Part shown: piece by piece, positions 7,214 to 15,873 of the stretch
Layout of the letters: each line of letters begins with the position of its first letter
Numbering within the stretch: the first letter of the stretch is position 1
Origin: Candidatus Woesearchaeota archaeon
GTDB taxonomy: Archaea > Nanobdellota > Nanobdellia > Woesearchaeales > GW2011-AR9
DNA length: 47,841 bases
NCBI GenBank assembly: GCA_016185725.1
Contig: JACPNA010000057.1
Coordinates: 1-47,841 of the forward strand
Direction: 5' to 3'
Made by a program: the position numbers and the translations under genes
The notes under the pieces: model-generated
What the model saw: the letters and a program-made list of their open reading frames with translations, nothing else
Told to the model about the DNA's origin: nothing
The model's database searches: none

Positions 7214-9553
7214 TTATTCTTGCAAAATTCTCACAATATCTTTATACACCTGCGGATATTTGTTAACATCTAACAACTCAGAATGTAATGTTCGTATCCC
7301 TTCACAATGACCATTGATATAATACTTCTTCGCTTCTTCTAACTCCACTTTCTCTGCCAATACCACCCCATCACCATCAGCTTTTTGTCCATTATAATCC
7401 ATCTCACAACCCTGGCCGATAATAGTATACAATTTAACTTTCTTCAACTTCTTTACTGAATTCAACTTTTGCATGAACACACTTTCTGAATTCATATCTT
7501 CACATTCTCGTTGCTCACCTAAAACATCGCAATAACTGGACACATCTCCCACAATCCCTTTGTTTGGTGTTCCAATCATGATTAATTTTTCTACATTATC
7601 ATCGCCAAAAACTTGCATATACCTTCTTGACACTAACCCCCCCATACTATGGGCAATAATAATCACTTTTGACCTTCCTGTTCTATACTGTACATTATCA
7701 ATAATTTCTTTCAACCGTATAGCATAATTATCAATACGTTCACTTTTCTGTTGGATTAGTGTATACTTTCCGCTCGCTTCATAGGCATCATAATAATAGC
7801 TTGCCTTTAACGTTACTGGAATATTAAACCCGCTCCAATCTTCTGCCTCTCCATTAGGGGCATACACATTTAATACCCCTGCATTAAGATACCCCTCTTG
7901 TTCAAGTTTACTTTGTAAGACATTAAACGCATTCAAGCTGTATTCTGTAGAAACATCTTTATTGAATGCATGTCCATGAATAAAAATAATTGGCGTATAT
8001 TTCAGATCATTTTTACAATTATCATTCTCACAGCAGAAACTGCATCGATTCAATGCGCAGCACAATTTTTTTGGTTCTTCAAAAAGTATTCCTAAACTGA
8101 TATTTTGTTGTTCTTTAAGACTAACATCGTTAAAACTAATATTCATAACTTCCAATTCCATTACACTGCACCTCTCTGGCACAATTTTGTTTAAACTATC
8201 CAGACCAATCTCGGAATAATTACCTATATCACCTTTAATTCCCGCCGGCAAATTATTCATAATCAATTCATAATTAACATCATTCCAATTGATACTGTTG
8301 ATTATCTCTTGATTAATTTCATATACTAATGCTGGCACTTTATCTTCACCTTTATTCCCCTTGTTTGCTTCGTCATAACTATCTCTAAACTGTTTTATCT
8401 CCTCACAGCTTGCCTTAAGATCATGATTTTCACTTTCTGCAATTTCTTTGATATTTTTATACCTCCAACAATTATTATTAATCTTACACCACGCTTGAGA
8501 TGCCACATACAAATTAACTTCATTTTTTACCACTTCTTTGCGTACTTCTTGCCAAGTATTGTTATTTAACAATTCTGCCTTGCTTTTTAGCTCTGCGGCC
8601 TCATTCAGTTTATTATCATAATACCCGCTAACCGCTAAATTTTTAAAATAATTGATCAGCGCTTTTTTCTGTAACACCAAACTTTCATTCAGCACAACAG
8701 GGCTATTTTCTAATAATTGTTTAATATTAAGTAACTCTGTTTTAAGAAAAGCATATTTGCCTAGACTATCTTTAACATAACTATCTAACCTTGCTTCTTC
8801 ATTTTTAATTTCTAACAACGTATCCTTTTCTAATTCTTTCTCAATTTGTTGCACTTCTTGCTCTTCCCATAATTCCTGCCAATTTACTAGTAACTCCTTT
8901 TCTTGAACAGTTAAAACCATCAAAGAATCAATTTCTTGTTTTAACTGCAAATCTGCTATTTGTACACTAAAATCCTGCCAGACTGCCAACTTGCTTTGAA
9001 TCATTTCTAGTTTTTTAGCCTTTTCTTGCAGTGTTTGCCCTAAGCTTTGCCTCTTATTCTTCTCTTCTTCACTAAGTTCATGATTAACTATCACAACTGC
9101 GCTTCTCATAATCTTATCCTCGCTAGTATGGCACAACCAGCTATTCACATTATTACATTCCACATCATATTTATACATTTCCTTGCCCTCTGTTTTCGCA
9201 TCAGAAGCAATCACAAAACGTTTCCCCATAGTCATCCCCGGCAGAACATTAAATACTTCCTCCTTGACAATTTTTTGCAGCGCGGACTGTGTAAACACTC
9301 CTCTACAGCTTATCTGACAAAAGGGATTGCTTCTAACCTCCACATTAAAACCAACACTTTTACTCTCGCCTTGTCGTAAAGTGATCGTTTCTTGTTCAGA
9401 AGTTAATCCTATAATCAAATCATTTCCTAATAAAAAATTGAGATATAATACTAACTGTGTACCAGAAACAAATAAAACTATAATCAAAATAATTGCTAAT
9501 AAAATAAATTTCTTCTTATGATTTCTTATATAACTCTTCCATACCTCTTTCAT
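7214..9553 (-). CDS. Membrane-anchored protein with C-terminal lipase-like alpha/beta hydrolase
   Basis: The 779-residue protein has a basic N-terminus and one membrane segment (about 15-38), which should place the rest outside the cell. A Cys-containing beta-rich domain follows, then a long helical, coiled-coil-rich region (about 160-360). The C-terminal third is an alpha/beta hydrolase: IIFIHGHAFN (oxyanion region), nucleophile elbow AHSMGGL with Ser636, probable Asp728 in DGDGVV and probable His757 in TLHSELL. This matches triacylglycerol-lipase/PGAP1-like enzymes. Cysteine pairs in the extracellular part (for example CCALNRCSFCCEN) may form disulfides. Target lipid or ester unknown. It converges with the DipZ-like gene. 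Confidence 0.78.
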   Translation of the reverse strand: MKEVWKSYIRNHKKKFILLAIILIIVLFVSGTQLVLYLNFLLGNDLIIGLTSEQETITLRQGESKSVGFNVEVRSNPFCQISCRGVFTQSALQKIVKEEVFNVLPGMTMGKRFVIASDAKTEGKEMYKYDVECNNVNSWLCHTSEDKIMRSAVVIVNHELSEEEKNKRQSLGQTLQEKAKKLEMIQSKLAVWQDFSVQIADLQLKQEIDSLMVLTVQEKELLVNWQELWEEQEVQQIEKELEKDTLLEIKNEEARLDSYVKDSLGKYAFLKTELLNIKQLLENSPVVLNESLVLQKKALINYFKNLAVSGYYDNKLNEAAELKSKAELLNNNTWQEVRKEVVKNEVNLYVASQAWCKINNNCWRYKNIKEIAESENHDLKASCEEIKQFRDSYDEANKGNKGEDKVPALVYEINQEIINSINWNDVNYELIMNNLPAGIKGDIGNYSEIGLDSLNKIVPERCSVMELEVMNISFNDVSLKEQQNISLGILFEEPKKLCCALNRCSFCCENDNCKNDLKYTPIIFIHGHAFNKDVSTEYSLNAFNVLQSKLEQEGYLNAGVLNVYAPNGEAEDWSGFNIPVTLKASYYYDAYEASGKYTLIQQKSERIDNYAIRLKEIIDNVQYRTGRSKVIIIAHSMGGLVSRRYMQVFGDDNVEKLIMIGTPNKGIVGDVSSYCDVLGEQRECEDMNSESVFMQKLNSVKKLKKVKLYTIIGQGCEMDYNGQKADGDGVVLAEKVELEEAKKYYINGHCEGIRTLHSELLDVNKYPQVYKDIVRILQE

Positions 9554-9593
9554 ATCATCTTATTAAACACTGCCAGACTATAAATCTTACGCT

Positions 9594-9857
9594 CTACTTT
9601 TTCTTAGCTTTCTTGTCTTCCCTGTCTTTATTGACAATTTTCTCAATATCCTGCTGATTAAAACCGACAATCACTTTTCCATCAATATCTATAACCGGGA
9701 CGCCCATTTGTCCCGAGATATTGACCATTTCTTTGGCAGCTTTATCATCTTCCGTTACATCCAGCTCTGTAAACTTAATCCTTTTCGATTTAAAGTACTC
9801 TTTCGCTTTCTTACACCACGGACAAGTTGGCGTGGAATATATCTTGACTATAACCAT
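9594..9857 (-). CDS. Glutaredoxin-like redox protein
   Basis: This 87-residue thioredoxin-fold protein has the N-terminal redox motif STPTCPWCKKAK (Cys12 and Cys15) and the cis-proline segment MGVPVIDIDG, followed by a GFNQQDIEKIV helix and a lysine-rich tail. It resembles glutaredoxin/NrdH-type proteins, which reduce disulfides in target enzymes. The ATG at 9857 is preceded by a strong site, TTAGGAGGTCATAATT. A 14-codon Cys-containing reading frame lies 49 bases upstream on the same strand. The electron donor is unclear; a thioredoxin-reductase-like gene lies 2.2 kb away on the other strand. Confidence 0.9.
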   Translation of the reverse strand: MVIVKIYSTPTCPWCKKAKEYFKSKRIKFTELDVTEDDKAAKEMVNISGQMGVPVIDIDGKVIVGFNQQDIEKIVNKDREDKKAKKK

Positions 9858-9906
9858 AATTATGACCTCCTAAAAAAAACAAATAAAAACAAAAAATGAC
9901 TTCCTT

Positions 9907-9951
9907 TTAACAACTTGAACACTTTTTCTTCATTGCCTTTTTCTTTACCAT
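9907..9951 (-). CDS. Candidate 14-residue Lys/Cys microprotein
   Basis: The frame reads MVKKKAMKKKCSSC and is preceded by TTGGGGTGAAATACT, a plausible ribosome site. It is only 14 codons, so chance is a real possibility. Two points argue for a second look: it lies just upstream of the glutaredoxin gene on the same strand, and its CSSC ending resembles the CSSC motifs of the 29-residue Cys-rich peptide at 11990. No function is assigned. Confidence 0.3.
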   Translation of the reverse strand: MVKKKAMKKKCSSC

Positions 9952-10066
9952 AGTATTTCACCCCAATTAAAACCTAAACAATATAACTTTATAATTCTTA
10001 TGTAATTCATCTTTAAATATCCCAAAACCTTTATTAACCTTAAATCTTTACTTCTTAACTACAGAG

Positions 10067-10990
10067 ATGGTAGCCAAATTATCCAATTTTAAAAAGATAA
10101 CTAACCTTAACCAGCTAAAAATTCTTGCCAACGAAATTCGTCAAGATATCATTCTTTCATTAGCCGAAGCCAAGTCTGGTCACTCTGCCGGACCATTGGG
10201 CATGGCTGACATTTTCACCGCTTTATATTTTAACGTATTAAAACACAATCCCAAAAATCCCCAATGGAAAGAGAGGGATTACCTTATCCTATCTAACGGC
10301 CACATTTGTCCAGTACTTTACGCTACTATCTCTAAAGCTGGTTATTTTCCTAGAAAAGAATTGTTCACCTTGCGAAAATTAAATACCCGATTGCAGGGTC
10401 ATCCCCATCGCGAATCTCTACCCGGCTTAGAAACCACTTCCGGCCCTCTTGGTTCCGGCTTATCCCAGGCTGCCGGCATGGCGTACGCCTTAAAATTAGA
10501 CAAAAAACCCAACAAAGTTTTTTGTATAACCAGCGATGGTGAACATGATGAAGGTAACACTTGGGAAGCGGTCTTGTTCGCCGCCAAATATAAATTAGAT
10601 AACTTGATTGTTATCATGGACAGAAATTATATTCAGATTGACGGTAACACTGAGACCATTATGCCTCTCAATCCCTTAGATAAAAAATATCACACATTCA
10701 ACTGGAACACTAAAGTCATTCCCGGTAATGATATGTCCAAAATCGTTGCTGCTCTAAACCAAGCTAAAAATAACCACTCCAAACCCTTAATGATCATTGC
10801 TAACACCACCCCTGGCAAAGGCGTTTCTTTCATGGAAAATGATTACACCTGGCATGGCAAACCGCCCACTAAAGATCAAGCGGAAATAGCTCTTGCCGAA
10901 TTATGCCAAACAGAAAGTAGGCTAAAAAATAAAACCTGTAGCCATTGCCGTTATCAACACGAACAATGCGTCTGCATTGACCCTCAATAA
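10067..10990 (+). CDS. Transketolase, N-terminal (thiamine-diphosphate-binding) subunit
   Basis: Transketolase moves two-carbon units between sugar phosphates. Archaea commonly encode it as two proteins; this 307-residue subunit carries the pyrophosphate/Mg-binding half, including EAKSGHSAGPLGMADI near the start, GPLGSGLSQAAGMA, the TPP motif ITSDGEHDEGNTWEA and the Asn-containing IVIMDRNYIQIDG. An odd C-terminal tail, CSHCRYQHEQCVC, supplies a CxxC and a CxC that could bind zinc; I do not know it as a family feature. The partner subunit starts 2 bases downstream, so the two are co-translated. A TATA-like CCTTTATTAA lies about 35-40 bases before the ATG. Confidence 0.93.
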   Translation: MVAKLSNFKKITNLNQLKILANEIRQDIILSLAEAKSGHSAGPLGMADIFTALYFNVLKHNPKNPQWKERDYLILSNGHICPVLYATISKAGYFPRKELFTLRKLNTRLQGHPHRESLPGLETTSGPLGSGLSQAAGMAYALKLDKKPNKVFCITSDGEHDEGNTWEAVLFAAKYKLDNLIVIMDRNYIQIDGNTETIMPLNPLDKKYHTFNWNTKVIPGNDMSKIVAALNQAKNNHSKPLMIIANTTPGKGVSFMENDYTWHGKPPTKDQAEIALAELCQTESRLKNKTCSHCRYQHEQCVCIDPQ

Positions 10991-10991
10991 A

Positions 10992-11984
10992 ATGTCAATA
11001 AATTTAACCCAGCTTAAAGGATTGAACAAGAATTTACACTTACATTTTCCTGACGAAAAAATTCCCACCCGTAACGGTTATGGTGAATCTATTGTCGAGT
11101 TAGGAAAAAACAACAAAAACATCATGGTGCTTTGCGCGGATTTGACTGAATCAACACGTGTAGAACAATTCCAGAAAAAATTTCCTGAGCGTTTCATTGA
11201 GATTGGCGTTGCCGAACAAAACCTCGTAACCGTCGCTTCTGGTCTTGCGCATATGGGAAAAATACCCTTCGCTTCCTCCTATGCATGCTTCTGCCCTGGT
11301 CGTTGTTGGGAACAGATTCGCACCACCATTTGTTACAACAATAATAACGTCAAAATTATTGGCGCTCATGCTGGCATTTCCGTTGGTCCTGACGGTGCTA
11401 CGCATCAGATGTTGGAAGATATTGCCTTAATGCGTTCCTTACCCAACATGATCGTTATTGTACCTGCAGATTACGAACAGACAAAAAAAGCTACTCAGGC
11501 AATCGCAAAATACATTGGCCCTTCTTATTTACGCTTCGCTCGCGAAAAAACATCACAATTAACTTCCGCTAAAACACCCTTCCAAATTGGTAAAGCCCAA
11601 ATTTTGAAAGACGGCCGTGATCTTGCCTTAATCGCCGCCGGTCCGGTATTACACGAAACATTACAAGCCGCTTTACTATTGCAACAACATAATATCAATG
11701 CTATGGTGATAAATTGTCATACCATAAAACCATTAGACAAAGAAACAGTATTACACGCCGCTAAAAAATGTAAATTTATTGTAACCATCGAAGAAGCGCA
11801 GATTATTGGCGGTCTTGGCGGCGCAATAACTGAATATTTATCCGAAGCCTATCCTGCCAAAATAAAACGTATTGGTGTTAATGACCATTACGGTGAATCT
11901 GGCAGTCCCGAAGAATTAATGCACAAATTTGGGTTTAGTTCGCAGCATATTTACCAAGAAGCTAAAAAATTACTTAGGAGGTGA
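10992..11984 (+). CDS. Transketolase, C-terminal subunit
   Basis: This 330-residue protein is the pyrimidine-binding and C-terminal half of transketolase. It has the pattern of the family: TRNGYGESIVELG near the start, VLCADLTEST, the catalytic-Glu segment FIEIGVAEQNLVTVASG, and AHAGISVGPDGATHQMLEDIA. The last third is the transketolase C domain. I chose the ATG at 10992, just after the stop of the N-terminal subunit, over a TTG at 10977 inside it. The tight spacing fits production of equal amounts of both subunits for non-oxidative pentose phosphate metabolism. Confidence 0.94.
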   Translation: MSINLTQLKGLNKNLHLHFPDEKIPTRNGYGESIVELGKNNKNIMVLCADLTESTRVEQFQKKFPERFIEIGVAEQNLVTVASGLAHMGKIPFASSYACFCPGRCWEQIRTTICYNNNNVKIIGAHAGISVGPDGATHQMLEDIALMRSLPNMIVIVPADYEQTKKATQAIAKYIGPSYLRFAREKTSQLTSAKTPFQIGKAQILKDGRDLALIAAGPVLHETLQAALLLQQHNINAMVINCHTIKPLDKETVLHAAKKCKFIVTIEEAQIIGGLGGAITEYLSEAYPAKIKRIGVNDHYGESGSPEELMHKFGFSSQHIYQEAKKLLRR

Positions 11985-11989
11985 ATTCC

Positions 11990-12079
11990 ATGCGTGAGTG
12001 CTCTAGCTGTGGCGAAGGAATGCGTAAAAACGAAATGTGTTCCTCTTGCTCTAAATGCAAGATTTGCTGTGATTGTTAA
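11990..12079 (+). CDS. 29-residue Cys-rich peptide (putative metal-binding)
   Basis: This 29-codon frame has a strong ribosome site (TTAGGAGGTGAATTCC) and its TAA overlaps the ATG of the next gene (TAATG), so it is placed as a real, translationally coupled gene. It contains 8 cysteines: Cys4, 7, 17, 20, 23, 26, 27 and 29, including CSSC, CSKC, CKIC and the ending CCDC. Such spacing suits zinc or copper binding in a metallothionein-like way, or a small Fe-S or redox role. It sits between transketolase and thioredoxin reductase. No family was recognised; function is inferred only from cysteine spacing. Confidence 0.7.
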   Translation: MRECSSCGEGMRKNEMCSSCSKCKICCDC

Positions 12080-13008
12080 TGAAACCAACAAAAAAGTCTA
12101 ATTTATACGATACAATAATTATTGGTTCAGGTCTTGCTGGTTGTACTGCTGCCATTTATGCCGCTCGTAAACGCATGAATTTTTTATTGTTAACTGACAC
12201 GTTTGGCGGTCAATTCTTAGAATCGGGTAACATCTATAACTATCCCGGCATCAACAAAATATCTGGTTTTGATTTTTCTGCCTTAATGGAAAAACAATTA
12301 GAATATAATACTATCAAACCATTGATCGGTGTACCTGTAACTAAATTACAGAAACACGGTAAGAATTTTCAAGTCATTACAGACAAAAAAAAATTTACCG
12401 CACGTTCCCTAATCATTACTACTGGCGCTCGTGCCCGGGAATTAACCATTCCTGGCGAACAAAAATATAAAAATAAAGGTTTGACCTATTGTGCAATTTG
12501 TGATGGACCTTTATTCAAAAATAAAGATGTAACTGTTATTGGCGGTGGCAATTCTGCCTTAGAAGCCGCAGATTTTTTATTGAACATAGCCAAAAGTATC
12601 ACTATCCTAAATTTAAACCCTGTCTTTAATGCCCATGAATATTTACTAGAACAAATATCCGGTCATAAAAAAGTCAAAATAATCAATAATGCCAAAACTT
12701 TAGAGATTTTAGGTAACACTTTCGTATCTGGGATAAAATATAAACAAAAAAATCAAGTTAAAATTCTTAAAACTCAAGGCATTTTTGTTGAAATCGGCAG
12801 AATACCTAACACTAATTTCTTAAAAGGTTTCTTAAAATTAGACCAACATCAACATATCATCATTGATCAAACCACCCAAACTTCTGTTCCTGGCGTATTT
12901 GCTGCCGGTGATTGTTCATCAGTTCATGAATATCAATATATTATCGCTGCCGGTCAAGGTTGTACGGCCTTAATCAAAGCCGCTCGCTATCTTGCTCAAA
13001 AGAAGTAA
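12079..13008 (+). CDS. trxB: Thioredoxin reductase-like flavoprotein
   Basis: The 309-residue protein has an FAD-binding Rossmann motif TIIIGSGLAGCTAAIYAARK (13-31), the redox pair CAIC (Cys138 and Cys141) followed by DGPLF, a second nucleotide-binding motif VIGGGNSALEAA (153-164), and a C-terminal FAD motif VPGVFAAGDC. These define the low-molecular-weight TrxB type. The segment after the second motif reads ITILNLNPVFNAHEYL, lacking the HRRxxxR arginines that bind the NADPH 2'-phosphate, so NADH or another donor is likely. Start chosen at the ATG overlapping the stop of the Cys-rich peptide. It probably reduces the thioredoxin-fold proteins encoded nearby. Confidence 0.9.
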   Translation: MKPTKKSNLYDTIIIGSGLAGCTAAIYAARKRMNFLLLTDTFGGQFLESGNIYNYPGINKISGFDFSALMEKQLEYNTIKPLIGVPVTKLQKHGKNFQVITDKKKFTARSLIITTGARARELTIPGEQKYKNKGLTYCAICDGPLFKNKDVTVIGGGNSALEAADFLLNIAKSITILNLNPVFNAHEYLLEQISGHKKVKIINNAKTLEILGNTFVSGIKYKQKNQVKILKTQGIFVEIGRIPNTNFLKGFLKLDQHQHIIIDQTTQTSVPGVFAAGDCSSVHEYQYIIAAGQGCTALIKAARYLAQKK

Positions 13009-13041
13009 ACCTTTATTAATCATAAAATAATCTCTCCTCAA

Positions 13042-15549
13042 ATGCCTAAAGAAGTCAAGACAACCTTAAATTTTAACGTCATCCCTTCACATTACTTGCT
13101 GCATTTCCATCCTAATCTGAAAACTTTTAAGTTCTCAGCTCAAACTGAGATTACTGTTCAGGTAAAAAAACTAACTAAAATAATAACACTACATTCTAAA
13201 GAATTAAAAATAACTACTGTTTTAATTCAACAAAATAATTCTGTACAGAAAGCTAAAATTAAGTTAGATGTCAAAAAAGAAGAATTAGCGTTAACCTTTT
13301 CTAAATCAATAAAAGGTCATGCTAAATTATTATTTACCTACACCGGCAAGCATAACAATGGCATGTATGGTTTTTATCGCAGTCAGTATACAGTTAAAGG
13401 CAAGAAATCCTACTTGTTAACTACTCAATTCGAATCCGCATCCGCTCGTGCTGCGTTCCCCTGCTTTGACGAACCGGTCTTTAAAGCCACATTTGATGTC
13501 CTTATAACTACAGAAAAAAATCTCTTTACCATTTCTAACATGCCCATAAAAAAAGAATTAGATATTAAAACAAAGAAACAAGTAATCTTTCAAACCTCTC
13601 CAAAAATGTCCACTTATTTGTTATATCTTGGCATCGGCAATTTCTCTTATATATCTGCCCAAACTAAACATACCCTGATTCGTGTCATTACTACCCATGA
13701 TCAAATAAAATATGCTCATTTAGCCTTGGCTTATACCAAAAAATTCCTTGATTTCTTTGAAAAATATTTTCAGATACCTTATCCTTTGCCCAAATTAGAC
13801 CTGATTGCTATTCCTGACTTCGCTTCTGGCGCCATGGAAAACTGGGGCGCTATAACTTTTAGAGAAATTGCTTTATTGGGCGACGAACACACTTCCGTAG
13901 TTGTCAAACAAAATATCGCTATCACCATCTCACATGAACTTGTACATCAATGGTTTGGTAACTTGGTAACTATGCAATGGTGGGATGATCTCTGGTTGAA
14001 TGAAAGTTTTGCGACCTATATGAGCTATAAAGCCGTCGATCATTATTACCCGGAGTGGGAATTGCCGTTGCAATATTATGAAGACACTATCAATAACGCA
14101 TTGAACGCTGACCAATTATGTTCTACTCATCCTATTAACGTTGACGTTAAAACTCCTGGTGAAGTTGCGGAAATATTTGACCATATCTCTTATGATAAAG
14201 GTGGCAGCGTCTTGCACATGCTTGAACATTTCGTTTCCGAAAAAGTTTTTCGTGCAGGTTTGTACAAATATCTCAAAAAATATTCTTACCAGAACGCTAC
14301 CAAGTACGACCTTTGGAATTCTATCCAGCAAGTATACAAAAAAAATAATTTATCTAAGATCATGCAAACATGGATTAATCAGCCCGGTTATCCTCTTATC
14401 ACTGTTAAACAATTAGCTGATTCTTATCAACTAACCCAGCAGACGTTCAGTTTAATTCCTTCCGAATCAAACGAGAAATGGTTGATACCCATAAATTATC
14501 AAAATAATGTAACTCCCTCCACTTTCTTAATGCAGGAACGCAAACATCTGTTAAAAGACAAATCTCCTTGGCTTAAATTAAACACTGACCAGCACGGTTT
14601 TTATCGCGTAAAGTACGATACGGATATGCTGCCTGCTCTTGGCGGATTATTGAAAGAAAAAAAATTATCCTTATTAGACTCTGCCGGGTTAGAGAGCGAT
14701 TTATTTTCCCTAACCTTAGCCGGCGAATATTCCTTAGAACATTATTTGCAATTTCTTGAACGCTATTGTTTAGATTCTAGCTATCCTTTAAACTTTGGTG
14801 TTTCATCTCACCTTGGCTATTTATTCCGCTTAACATACCATAAAGATATTTTTATCCGCATCAAAAATGTATCCATAAAATTTCATGCCCAACAATTAGA
14901 AAAAATTGGCTGGCATCATACTGCTAACGAAAGTAATACTAATACTATGCTTCGTTCTTTAGCTATTGCTAATCTTGGGTTAGCCAATCATAATCCTACC
15001 TTAACTAAAATTAATCAATTATTTTCTCAACTAAAAGATAAACAACCTTTAGATGCAAACATTCGCGGCGTTGTTTATAATTTAATCGCTTGGCAAGGTT
15101 CTCCGGAAATATATGATTATTTATTAGACAGGTATAAGAAAGAAACATTACCGGAAGAAAATCGTAAATTGCTTCGTGCCTTAGGCATGTTTCATAATAA
15201 AGAATTACTTAAAAAATCGTTGCATCTCTCCCAATCTTCTACCGTACGCTTGCAAGATTCCTTCGTTATTCCCCTTAGTGTATCTATGAACCCCAACTCT
15301 GGCAGCTTAATCTGGCACTGGACTAAAGACCACTGGTCCGGTTTATTGAAGAAACACGACCACGGCACACATATGTTGTCCAACATGGTTCATAACCTAT
15401 CTATAATATCTGATCTACCTACTAGAAAAGAAATTGAGATATTTTTCAAGAACAAAAAAAACTACCGTGACGACATCAAGATGGTCATCAAGCAGACACT
15501 TGAACAGATTGACATAAATATTAACTTCTTGAGAAGGAATGGATTGTGA
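13042..15549 (+). CDS. M1-family zinc aminopeptidase (tricorn-factor/APN type)
   Basis: This 835-residue protein matches M1 aminopeptidases, which trim N-terminal residues from peptides such as proteasome products. It shows the substrate motif GAMENWGA (263-270), the zinc site HELVH (298-302) with the third ligand Glu321 in LWLNESFATY, and the N-terminal beta domain ending in FPCFDEPVFKATF. The helical C-terminal domain is complete by length. No signal peptide is visible, so it is cytoplasmic. Together with PAN and PsmA in this window it fits a protein-recycling route, similar to the tricorn interacting factors F2/F3; that partnership is inference. A TATA-like TTTATTAA lies about 30 bases upstream. 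Confidence 0.95.
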   Translation: MPKEVKTTLNFNVIPSHYLLHFHPNLKTFKFSAQTEITVQVKKLTKIITLHSKELKITTVLIQQNNSVQKAKIKLDVKKEELALTFSKSIKGHAKLLFTYTGKHNNGMYGFYRSQYTVKGKKSYLLTTQFESASARAAFPCFDEPVFKATFDVLITTEKNLFTISNMPIKKELDIKTKKQVIFQTSPKMSTYLLYLGIGNFSYISAQTKHTLIRVITTHDQIKYAHLALAYTKKFLDFFEKYFQIPYPLPKLDLIAIPDFASGAMENWGAITFREIALLGDEHTSVVVKQNIAITISHELVHQWFGNLVTMQWWDDLWLNESFATYMSYKAVDHYYPEWELPLQYYEDTINNALNADQLCSTHPINVDVKTPGEVAEIFDHISYDKGGSVLHMLEHFVSEKVFRAGLYKYLKKYSYQNATKYDLWNSIQQVYKKNNLSKIMQTWINQPGYPLITVKQLADSYQLTQQTFSLIPSESNEKWLIPINYQNNVTPSTFLMQERKHLLKDKSPWLKLNTDQHGFYRVKYDTDMLPALGGLLKEKKLSLLDSAGLESDLFSLTLAGEYSLEHYLQFLERYCLDSSYPLNFGVSSHLGYLFRLTYHKDIFIRIKNVSIKFHAQQLEKIGWHHTANESNTNTMLRSLAIANLGLANHNPTLTKINQLFSQLKDKQPLDANIRGVVYNLIAWQGSPEIYDYLLDRYKKETLPEENRKLLRALGMFHNKELLKKSLHLSQSSTVRLQDSFVIPLSVSMNPNSGSLIWHWTKDHWSGLLKKHDHGTHMLSNMVHNLSIISDLPTRKEIEIFFKNKKNYRDDIKMVIKQTLEQIDININFLRRNGL

Positions 15550-15630
15550 GAAAATTCTAATATTTCACCAGTTTTTCATAATCCTTATGATCAAACCATT
15601 TTAATATTGCTGACATTAATCCCTCCTTAA

Positions 15631-15873
15631 TTTAAAAAATATTCTACTGATTATAAAACAAAAGCGGCGTGTAAACGATATATTGAACGAATTACAGAGG
15701 GAATTATTGATTTGGTTTTTCTTATGTTTAGAACACGAAAATTTAAAATTACAGAAGATGAAAAAGTAGTTACACCCGAAAACTATCTTGAACAACCAGA
15801 AAAAATAAAACATAAAAAACAATTAAACCAACCTACCTCAAAATCCCCGCCGGCACATCGCACAACGAACTAA
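15631..15873 (+). pseudogene. Start-less remnant resembling a HepT/DUF86-type toxin
   Basis: After a TAA at 15628-15630 a plus-strand frame stays open for 80 codons with protein-like content: AACKRYIERITEGIIDLVFL, then TPENYLEQPEKIKHKK. The pattern ER-x(2)-E-x(2)-IDL and a later P-x-x-Y-x-E is similar to HepT-like (DUF86) toxins. There is no ATG before the core and no ribosome site, so I read it as a 5'-truncated gene remnant. The last codons run into the converging HAD gene. The family match is from memory of the pattern and is uncertain. Confidence 0.35.

Noticed and set aside
9047-9379. Plus-strand frame of 110 codons inside the lipase-like gene
   Set aside because: It lies antisense to a well-supported coding gene and has no protein-like pattern; shadow frame.
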